A DNA stretch of 7,766 nt from Bacteroidota bacterium (GTDB lineage Bacteria; Bacteroidota; Bacteroidia; SpSt-205; S141-50): assembly GCA_015490695.1 (NCBI GenBank), contig WFXK01000354.1, forward strand, positions 1-7,766, in the 5' to 3' direction. Of the stretch, positions 1-5,422 are shown one piece after another. Position numbers and translations under genes: made by a program. Under the pieces are notes generated by a model that made no database searches, was not told the DNA's origin, and worked only from the letters and a program-made list of their open reading frames with translations. Each line of letters begins with the position of its first letter. The stretch's first letter is position 1.

Positions 1-302
1 ACCCCAAACCCCGCATGATATGGCTTTTAATGGAAGAAAACACGGAGTTCTTAACCTTAGTACACCACCTAAGAGAACAACTAAGGACTTTTATTCAAAA
101 GCCCGATTTTCATAAAAAGCCTTATATTCATGCGACTTTAGCGTATTTTCGTCCTGTTTCAAGGTGGCGTTTAGCGCCTCTGCCTTCTGTAGAGTTGCCT
201 TCACAGGTGTTTGAATTGGCACCTTTGACCTTATGGCATAGTATGCCTACCCCTTCAGGAAGGGTTTACAAACCACTTTTTAGCGTTGCTCCGAAGCGAT
301 AG
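1..302 (+). CDS. 2'-5' RNA ligase / RNA 2',3'-cyclic phosphodiesterase family protein, 3' part
   Basis: This is the C-terminal half of a ThpR/LigT-like (2H phosphoesterase) protein whose start lies left of the window. The frame is open from base 3 (residues PKPR before the first Met at 15), and a Pro-Arg-hydrophobic-Trp stretch is usual at this point in the family, so the ATG at 15 is probably internal. The second catalytic H-x-T motif is seen as HAT at 129-137, inside YIHATLAYFRP. The tail, with Leu-Trp-His-Ser followed by SGRVYKPL, matches the family's C-terminal strand pair. The first H-x-T motif would be upstream and cannot be checked. Family members open 2',3'-cyclic phosphates on RNA ends; the in vivo role is often unclear. 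Its last 23 bases overlap the end of the convergent histidine kinase gene. The family call is fairly safe; the exact substrate is not. Confidence 0.75.
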   Translation, partial: PKPRMIWLLMEENTEFLTLVHHLREQLRTFIQKPDFHKKPYIHATLAYFRPVSRWRLAPLPSVELPSQVFELAPLTLWHSMPTPSGRVYKPLFSVAPKR

Positions 303-2049
303 GTAGCACTACAGTAAAAACAGTTCTTCCAGGGCGACTTTCTTCTAAGAAGATTTTTCCTTGGTGTTTTTCAATGATTCGGCGGCAGATATCTAATCCT
401 AAGCCTGTTCCTTCTCCTGCTTTTTTGGTTGTAAAGAAGGGTTCAAAGATTTTATCTTGGATTTCTGGGGGGATGCCACTACCGCTATCTATGAAGCGTA
501 CTTCTATGGTATTGCCTCTTTCTATCGCCTCTATAGTTAAAGAGCCTTTACCCCCCATGGCTTGAATAGCATTTTGAATAAGGTTAATCCATACTTGCGT
601 TAAAGCATCTGGATGTCCTTCAATGAGGGGTAAGTGTTCAGGCACGTGAACATCCAATGAAATCCCCTGTTTTAATTGGTTTTGGTAAATGGTCAAGGCA
701 GTATCTATGGTATCTTTCAAAACGATGGGTTCTTTTTCTGCTTCCGCAGAAGTATGACTATAGGCTTTCAGGGCGTAGACAATCTTACTGGTTTTTTCTG
801 TCGCGCCTAAAATGTTATAGGTGTTTGTAATGATTTGCCCTATGTTGTAAAGCGCTTGTTGCAGTTTTTCCTTGTCAGGATAACTTAAAAAGAGTTCTTT
901 GTAGGGAGTTAAGTCTCCGTGGAAACCTGCTTCTACAAGCGTTTTAGCAAGTAAACGGCTATCTTCTTTACTTAGGCCGGCTTCTTTTAATAAATCTTGG
1001 TAGTTTTTGCGTAGTTTTCGTTCTTCTTTTGAGGTTAAACTTAGCGGTTCGTGGAGTAGTTCTAAAAGCAATTGTTGAAATGTTTTTCTTTGGTCTTCAT
1101 TTAATGAAGCTAAGAAGTCATAGAAGTTTTGAATAAGGTAGGGGAGCACGTAAGTAATATTTTCTGCGGAGGCTTTAACAGCGCCAATGGGAGTATTGAT
1201 TTCATGGGCAATATTTGCAACTAATTGACCCAAAGCTGCCATTTTTTCGGATAAAATCAATTGTTCTTGAGTGTTTTTTAACTCTTGAAGAGCCTCTTCT
1301 AAGGCTTTGGTCCGCTCTTTGACTTTCTGTTCAAGGGTTTCATTCATTTCTTTGAGCGCTGCCTGTGCTTGACGCATTTGTTCATGAGCGATTTCTAAAG
1401 CTTCTAAGTTTTGGCGCAGTTCTTCTTCTTGTTGTTGGAGTAATAGATTTTTTTCTTGCGTTTCTCTTAAAAGTTTTTGGATTCTAAGCTGATTTTTATA
1501 TCCGTGTAGTCCTTCGGCTAATTTTTTTAGTAGTTGCTGGGCGATTTTCCAGCGTTTTTCATCATGGGGAAATAAAGTAGCGTATTCTAAGACACCAACG
1601 ACTTCATTTCTAAAAACTAAGGGTACTACGTAAAGGGCTTGAGCACGTAGTTGAATATCTCCTGAGGGTACCTCATAATGGAAATGGTTTTGTAAGACAA
1701 TAGGTTTTGCGGTGATAGCGCATTGTCCTGTAATCCCTTCACCTAAGGGGATTTTTTGAGGGACTTCAGGAGGTAGGGCATAACCGCCTATGCGCACTAA
1801 GACATCTTCTTCTTTGATATAAAAGGCAATAGTAGCCGCTTCTAAGGTGTGGTGTAGAAATTTGATGATTTGTTGTGCCCATGTTTCCAATGGCTTATCA
1901 AAGTGCTGATAAATCAAAATAGAAAATCGTTCTTGTTGTTCTTGCCATTGTTGTTGTGCTAAGCGTTCTTTGAGTTTTTCTATTTCTTTTTTTAGTTGTT
2001 CGTTCTCGGCTAATAGGGCTTCTACGTTTATGTTTTTTTCGGTTATCAT
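280..2049 (-). CDS. Soluble GAF-domain sensor histidine kinase
   Basis: This 589-residue two-component sensor kinase has no membrane segment or signal peptide, so it should act in the cytoplasm. Domains in order: a charged coiled coil (residues about 5-40); a GAF-like sensor domain (about 48-180, with LGEGITGQ at 102-109); a second long coiled coil (about 185-268); a HisKA dimerisation helix with phosphoacceptor His282 in AHEINTP; an unusual insertion of mixed helix-like sequence (about 297-415); the second dimerisation helix (KTSKIVYALKAYS, 419-431); and a complete HATPase_c domain with N box (Asn489, Asn493), G1 (DSGSGIP, 521-527), F box (FEPFFTTK, 535-542) and G2 (GEGTGLG, 545-551). All catalytic boxes are intact. 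No receiver domain is fused and no response regulator lies next to it, so its partner and signal are unknown. The ATG at 2047-2049 has no Shine-Dalgarno. A promoter candidate lies about 175 bp upstream. The kinase call is firm; the ligand of the GAF domain is open. Confidence 0.93.
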   Translation of the reverse strand: MITEKNINVEALLAENEQLKKEIEKLKERLAQQQWQEQQERFSILIYQHFDKPLETWAQQIIKFLHHTLEAATIAFYIKEEDVLVRIGGYALPPEVPQKIPLGEGITGQCAITAKPIVLQNHFHYEVPSGDIQLRAQALYVVPLVFRNEVVGVLEYATLFPHDEKRWKIAQQLLKKLAEGLHGYKNQLRIQKLLRETQEKNLLLQQQEEELRQNLEALEIAHEQMRQAQAALKEMNETLEQKVKERTKALEEALQELKNTQEQLILSEKMAALGQLVANIAHEINTPIGAVKASAENITYVLPYLIQNFYDFLASLNEDQRKTFQQLLLELLHEPLSLTSKEERKLRKNYQDLLKEAGLSKEDSRLLAKTLVEAGFHGDLTPYKELFLSYPDKEKLQQALYNIGQIITNTYNILGATEKTSKIVYALKAYSHTSAEAEKEPIVLKDTIDTALTIYQNQLKQGISLDVHVPEHLPLIEGHPDALTQVWINLIQNAIQAMGGKGSLTIEAIERGNTIEVRFIDSGSGIPPEIQDKIFEPFFTTKKAGEGTGLGLDICRRIIEKHQGKIFLEESRPGRTVFTVVLPIASEQR

Positions 2050-2223
2050 TTGTTGGAAAGGGTAGTTTATTGCTGTACGAGGTAGTGTTGTGCGGTTAAA
2101 CTGTAAAATGTGTTGAGGGGGGTAAAACTGGGAACTTATAGAAGCTTGTGTCTTTGTACATAGGTTCTAAAGACAAAATCCACGAGCTTAAAATAACATG
2201 CATACAGATAACTTCAATTAGGG

Positions 2224-2255
2224 CAAACTTAAAAGAAGTTTTTTAAAAATACAAA
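2224..2255 (-). promoter_or_regulatory. Candidate Bacteroidota-type promoter for the histidine kinase
   Basis: Read on the - strand, TTTG (2252-2255) is followed after 20 bases by TAAGTTTG (2224-2231). This matches the known Bacteroidota vegetative promoter pattern, -33 TTTG and -7 TAnnTTTG with 19-21 bases between. Transcription would begin a few bases below 2224, giving a leader of roughly 165-170 nt before the kinase ATG. The match is exact in both boxes; the assignment is inference from sequence alone. Confidence 0.55.
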
Positions 2256-2299
2256 TGCTTGTTTAATGAGTCCAATAATTGTTTCATAAAGAATAGCAG

Positions 2300-2307
2300 C
2301 AAACTTA
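2300..2307 (-). promoter_or_regulatory. Second TAAGTTTG -7 box upstream of the kinase, weak
   Basis: The same octamer, TAAGTTTG, occurs on the - strand 76 bp upstream of the one in the main candidate promoter. No proper TTTG or TTG sits 19-21 bases further upstream; the nearest is a TTTA at 17 bases. It could be a weak tandem promoter or a chance match in AT-rich DNA. Confidence 0.2.
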
Positions 2308-2339
2308 TTCAAGAGAGAGTATTCTAAACATTCTATTTT

Positions 2340-2360
2340 CTCTTTTTTCTAACAAAAGAG
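2340..2360 (-). terminator. AT-rich inverted repeat after atpD, possible weak terminator
   Basis: Read on the - strand, CTCTTTT and AAAAGAG form a perfect 7-bp stem around a 7-base loop, starting 17 bases past the atpD stop codon. The stem has only two G-C pairs and no run of T follows, so it is a poor intrinsic terminator. It may instead be an RNA 3'-end or processing element, or chance. Confidence 0.2.
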
Positions 2361-2377
2361 GATTAAGGTGCTTTTAT

Positions 2378-3895
2378 TTAAGCGCTTTGTGCTTCTTTAA
2401 GCATTTTCTCACCTTTTTCTATCGCTTCTTCAATTGTTCCTACATAGAGGAAGGCGGCTTCTGGTAGATGATCTAATTCTCCATCCATAATCATGTTGAA
2501 GCCTTTAATGGTGTCTTCAATGTGAACGAATTTTCCTGGGATTCCTGTAAATTGTTCGGCAACGTGGAAAGGTTGACTGAGAAAGCGTTGGATTTTTCTT
2601 GCGCGAGCAACAATTAATTTGTCTTCTTCCGATAATTCTTCCATTCCTAAGATAGCGATAATATCTTGGAGTTCTTTATATTTTTGTAGAATCTGTTTTA
2701 CTCTTTGGGCGCATTGATAGTGTTCTTCTCCCACGATAGAAGGTTGAAGGGCGCGGGAAGTAGAGGACAAGGGGTCTACTGCAGGGTAAATACCCATGTT
2801 TGCGATTGCACGGGAGAGCTCTGTAGTAGCGTCTAAGTGAGCGAAAGTAGTGGCTGGTGCAGGGTCGGTATAGTCATCTGCAGGCACGTACACTGCTTGG
2901 ATAGAGGTAATAGAACCTCTTTTTGTAGAGGTAATTCGTTCTTGCAAAGCCCCCATTTCTGAAGAAAGGGTAGGTTGGTAACCTACTGCCGAGGGCATGC
3001 GTCCAAGGAGCGCAGAAACTTCTGAACCTGCTTGGGTAAAGCGGAAGATGTTATCTATGAAGAAAAGAATGTCTCTTCCTCCTGTTTCTTCGGTACCATC
3101 TCGGAAGTATTCTGCTATGGTTAAGCCTGTTAGTCCTACTCTTGCACGGGCGCCAGGGGGTTCATTCATCTGTCCAAAGACCAAGGTGGCTTGGGATTTA
3201 GCTAATTCCTCCATATCTACCTTAGAAAGGTCCCAACCTCCTGCTTCCATACTCTTTTTGAAGGCTTCACCATAACGGATAACCCCTGCTTCAATCATTT
3301 CTCGTAATAGATCGTTTCCTTCGCGGGTTCGTTCACCAACGCCTGCGAAGACTGACATCCCAGAATATTGTTTTGCAATGTTATTGATTAGCTCCATAAT
3401 AAGCACTGTTTTTCCTACACCGGCACCGCCGAATAGTCCTACTTTACCTCCTTTTAAATAAGGTGCTAAAAGGTCTATGACTTTAATTCCTGTAAAGAGG
3501 ATTTCTGGTTGGGTTTTAAGTTCTTTGAATTCTGGTGCGGGGCGATGGATAGGATAACGTAAAGAAGTTTTTGGTGCCGGAAGCCCATCTATTGGTTCGC
3601 CTACAACGTTGAACAATCGTCCTCGGATTTCTTCTCCTACAGGTACACTAATGGGCGCATGCGTGTCTATCACTTTCATCCCACGTTTTAAGCCATCGGT
3701 AGAATCCATCGCAATCGTACGCACTCGTTGTTCTCCTAAATGCTGTTGGACTTCTAAAACTAAACGGCTTCCGTCGTCTTTCTCTACGATTAAAGCGTCG
3801 TAAATTCTTGGAAGTTCTACTTCATCGCCAGGAAAATCCACATCTACTACAGGTCCGATGACTTGTGCAATATAACCGACTGTTTCTTTTGCCAT
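2378..3895 (-). CDS. atpD: F-type ATP synthase, beta subunit
   Basis: This is the catalytic subunit of the F1 sector, which makes ATP from ADP and phosphate using the proton or sodium gradient. At 505 residues it is full length. Seen features: Walker A GGAGVGKT (156-163, Lys162), the GERTREG loop (187-193) with catalytic Glu188, Walker B ending in Asp281, the ATPase alpha/beta signature PAVDPLSSTS (371-380), and the torque loop, here EELSEED (419-425) instead of DELSEED. Residues about 207-235 are an insertion absent from the E. coli protein and typical of Bacteroidota. The frame extends nine codons upstream to a TTG (3920-3922), but the ATG at 3893-3895 is preferred because MAKETVGYIAQVIGPVVDV matches the family's N-terminus. 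No Shine-Dalgarno is seen. It stands without atpC or other atp genes nearby; the NUDIX gene upstream on the same strand may share its transcript (48-bp gap). Confidence 0.98.
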   Translation of the reverse strand: MAKETVGYIAQVIGPVVDVDFPGDEVELPRIYDALIVEKDDGSRLVLEVQQHLGEQRVRTIAMDSTDGLKRGMKVIDTHAPISVPVGEEIRGRLFNVVGEPIDGLPAPKTSLRYPIHRPAPEFKELKTQPEILFTGIKVIDLLAPYLKGGKVGLFGGAGVGKTVLIMELINNIAKQYSGMSVFAGVGERTREGNDLLREMIEAGVIRYGEAFKKSMEAGGWDLSKVDMEELAKSQATLVFGQMNEPPGARARVGLTGLTIAEYFRDGTEETGGRDILFFIDNIFRFTQAGSEVSALLGRMPSAVGYQPTLSSEMGALQERITSTKRGSITSIQAVYVPADDYTDPAPATTFAHLDATTELSRAIANMGIYPAVDPLSSTSRALQPSIVGEEHYQCAQRVKQILQKYKELQDIIAILGMEELSEEDKLIVARARKIQRFLSQPFHVAEQFTGIPGKFVHIEDTIKGFNMIMDGELDHLPEAAFLYVGTIEEAIEKGEKMLKEAQSA

Positions 3896-3943
3896 CGCTA
3901 TAACTTTGAAAACGGGGCGCAAGTTAATGAAGGTGGACGGTTT

Positions 3944-4525
3944 TTACAAATAGCGCTGAAAATAACTAAGTACGTTTTGAATTAAACGAAATTGAGGTTG
4001 TAGTCTTTTTGCTTCTTCAAAATCACACCATAATCCTTTCTCTATCGCTTCTTCTTTTTGAAGCACAATTTCAGAATTGTCGGTAGAAAAAAGGAACCAA
4101 TAGGTTTTTTTAAGAATGCGTTTTTGATTTTGTTGGTAAACGTGATAAGTGATATAAGGATTGAGGTTTATGGGGTTTAATGGGTTAATGCCGACTTCTT
4201 CTTGGATTTCTCGTTGGGCACATTGTAATGGGGTTTCTTTCTCTTCTTTTTTTCCTTTAGGTAAATCCCACCATCCTTTTCGATAAATCATTAAGATTTT
4301 GTTTTGGTAAATAACAACTCCTCCGGCAGCTTCTATAAAGGAAGCATTATTAAGGATTTGTTGCCATGCTTTTGTTAATGCTTTTTGATTTGGAAAATGG
4401 GCGATGAGCGTTCCACAGCTTTGCTGGGAAAGTTGCTCAAAGAAAGTTTCTATGTTTTTCGTTAAAAAGGAGGAATGATGGACTATAAGGGCTAATTTGG
4501 CGTTTAAGTGGTAGATAGTAAGCAT
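3944..4525 (-). CDS. NUDIX hydrolase
   Basis: This 193-residue protein has a perfect NUDIX box, GX5EX7REUXEEXGU, at residues 91-113 (Gly91, Glu97, Arg105-Glu106, Glu109-Glu110, Gly112). The metal-binding glutamates are therefore all present. The NUDIX fold begins near residue 66 (EAAGGVVIYQNKILMI) with the WDLPKGK lead-in at 86-92. NUDIX enzymes cleave nucleoside diphosphates linked to another group; the substrate here cannot be read from sequence. The WDLPKGK-type box resembles those of dinucleoside polyphosphate and related hydrolases (inference). Residues 1-65 form an extra N-terminal part I do not recognise, without signal peptide or clear membrane segment. The ATG at 4523-4525 follows a leader that is almost pure A on the coding strand, with no Shine-Dalgarno. 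The gene is divergent from the isoaspartyl peptidase, 23 bp away, and lies 48 bp upstream of atpD on the same strand. Confidence 0.9.
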   Translation of the reverse strand: MLTIYHLNAKLALIVHHSSFLTKNIETFFEQLSQQSCGTLIAHFPNQKALTKAWQQILNNASFIEAAGGVVIYQNKILMIYRKGWWDLPKGKKEEKETPLQCAQREIQEEVGINPLNPINLNPYITYHVYQQNQKRILKKTYWFLFSTDNSEIVLQKEEAIEKGLWCDFEEAKRLQPQFRLIQNVLSYFQRYL

Positions 4526-4534
4526 TGTTTTTTT

Positions 4535-4542
4535 TATTTTTG
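4535..4542 (+). promoter_or_regulatory. Candidate -7 box for the peptidase-lpxK transcript
   Basis: TATTTTTG matches TAnnTTTG and ends 6 bases before the preferred ATG at 4549. If used, the RNA would start at or within a few bases of that ATG, that is, leaderless or nearly so. No good TTG lies 19-21 bases upstream, and the site sits in a T-rich run where chance matches are likely, so confidence is low. Confidence 0.25.
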
Positions 4543-4548
4543 TGGGCG

Positions 4549-5409
4549 ATGATAGGCATAGCCGTTCATGGGGGAGCTGGTGCTTTACGTTCCTTAGATG
4601 CGGCTAAGGAACGCGAATATAGAGAAGTATTACGAGAATCCATAGAAGTGGGTTTTGGGGTATTAAGTCGCCGAGGGAGTGCTTTGGAGGCGGTGGAAGC
4701 AGCCGTAAAGGTTTTAGAAGACTCGCCTTTATTTAATGCGGGTAGAGGCAGTGTTTTAACAAAAGAAGGTACTGTAGAGATGGATGCTTCTATTATGGAT
4801 GGTTCATCTTTACGTGCGGGTGCTGTAGCAGCCATTACCGGAGTAAAGAATCCGATTGAGGCGGCGCGTTTAGCGATGGAGCGCTCTCCGCACGTGCTTT
4901 TAGTCGGCGAAGCCGCAACTCGATGGGCAAAACAAGAAGGGTTAAGTATAAAACCTTTAAGTTACTTTGTAACTCCTGAACGGCAGCGACAATCCCAATT
5001 AGGTCAATTAGGGACAGTTGGCGCTGTTGCTGTGGATACTTTTGGGAATTTAGCTGCGGCGACCTCTACAGGTGGTACAGCAAACAAATGGGAGGGGCGG
5101 GTCGGCGATTCCGCTATCATTGGAGCAGGTACCTATGCAAAAAATGCCTATGCTGCCGTGTCTTGTACAGGACACGGCGAATACTTCATGAGAACCTTAG
5201 CTGCCTATCGAGTTATTGCACTCATGGAATTGAGAAATTACTCCATTGAGCAAAGTGTAAAAGAGGTATTGGAGGAAATCACTAATCTTGGAGGAAAGGG
5301 GGGGCTTATTGCTATAGATGCCCAGGGAAAGGTGGTTATGTTAAAAAATACGCCTTCAATGCCTAGAGCAATGAAAACATCAGAAGAACACTTTATAGCC
5401 CTTTTCTAA
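4549..5409 (+). CDS. Isoaspartyl peptidase / plant-type L-asparaginase
   Basis: This N-terminal nucleophile hydrolase of the EcAIII/IaaA type removes isoaspartyl residues from peptides and also hydrolyses L-asparagine. The precursor (286 residues) is expected to cut itself before Thr156 (LG|TVGAVAVD), freeing the Thr as nucleophile of the beta subunit. Other family marks: the N-terminal VHGGAGAL (6-13), NAGRGSVL (63-70), STGG (173-176), RVGDS (184-188) with substrate-binding Arg184 and Asp187, and CTGHGE (206-211). The segment before the cleavage site is short, so the protein is shorter than the usual 300-330 residues. The frame continues upstream to a TTG at 4525, but the ATG at 4549 gives the usual family N-terminus, and the extra residues (FFLFLW) come from the T-rich spacer. 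No signal peptide is seen with this start, so it should be cytoplasmic. lpxK follows after 13 bp and is probably in the same transcript, although no functional link is evident. Confidence 0.93.
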   Translation: MIGIAVHGGAGALRSLDAAKEREYREVLRESIEVGFGVLSRRGSALEAVEAAVKVLEDSPLFNAGRGSVLTKEGTVEMDASIMDGSSLRAGAVAAITGVKNPIEAARLAMERSPHVLLVGEAATRWAKQEGLSIKPLSYFVTPERQRQSQLGQLGTVGAVAVDTFGNLAAATSTGGTANKWEGRVGDSAIIGAGTYAKNAYAAVSCTGHGEYFMRTLAAYRVIALMELRNYSIEQSVKEVLEEITNLGGKGGLIAIDAQGKVVMLKNTPSMPRAMKTSEEHFIALF

Positions 5410-5422
5410 AATTTCGCTGACC

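Larger units (their letters stand above)
2050..2377. other. Gene-free gap between atpD and the histidine kinase
   Basis: This 328-bp AT-rich stretch has no convincing reading frame. The longest ATG frame on the - strand is 35 codons (2096-2203) with no family resemblance. There is no room for, and no trace of, an atpC gene, which often follows atpD. The gap holds the kinase promoter candidate (2224-2255), a second identical -7 box (2300-2307) and an AT-rich inverted repeat just past the atpD stop. I see no tRNA or riboswitch-like fold, but a small RNA cannot be excluded by eye. Confidence 0.7.

Noticed and set aside
374..565. 63-codon + strand frame inside the histidine kinase
   Set aside because: Antisense to the conserved ATP-binding domain; residues are a mirror of that coding sequence with no family resemblance.
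1261..1500. Repeated CTT/TTC-rich sequence in the kinase gene
   Set aside because: It encodes the Glu/Gln/Leu-rich coiled coil, so the low complexity is explained by the protein.
2096..2203. 35-codon - strand frame in the gap after atpD
   Set aside because: No recognisable family, no start signal, and far too short for an epsilon subunit; expected by chance in 328 bp.
2997..3275. 92-codon + strand frame inside atpD
   Set aside because: Antisense to one of the most conserved proteins known; no independent start signal or homology.
3609..3803. 64-codon + strand frame inside atpD
   Set aside because: Antisense shadow with unremarkable composition.
3896..3922. Upstream TTG start adding nine residues to AtpD
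   Set aside because: The ATG at 3893-3895 gives the conserved family N-terminus; the extra residues have no support.
4468..4480. AGGAGG followed by ATG on the + strand inside the NUDIX gene
   Set aside because: The frame ends after six codons, and other genes here do not use Shine-Dalgarno sequences; coincidence in antisense DNA.
4525..4548. Upstream TTG start adding a hydrophobic N-terminus to the peptidase
   Set aside because: It would look like a weak membrane segment, but it is encoded by the T-rich spacer and overlaps the NUDIX start codon; the family normally begins at the ATG at 4549.
4566..4835. 89-codon - strand frame inside the isoaspartyl peptidase
   Set aside because: Ala/Ser/Pro-rich antisense shadow of a conserved gene.
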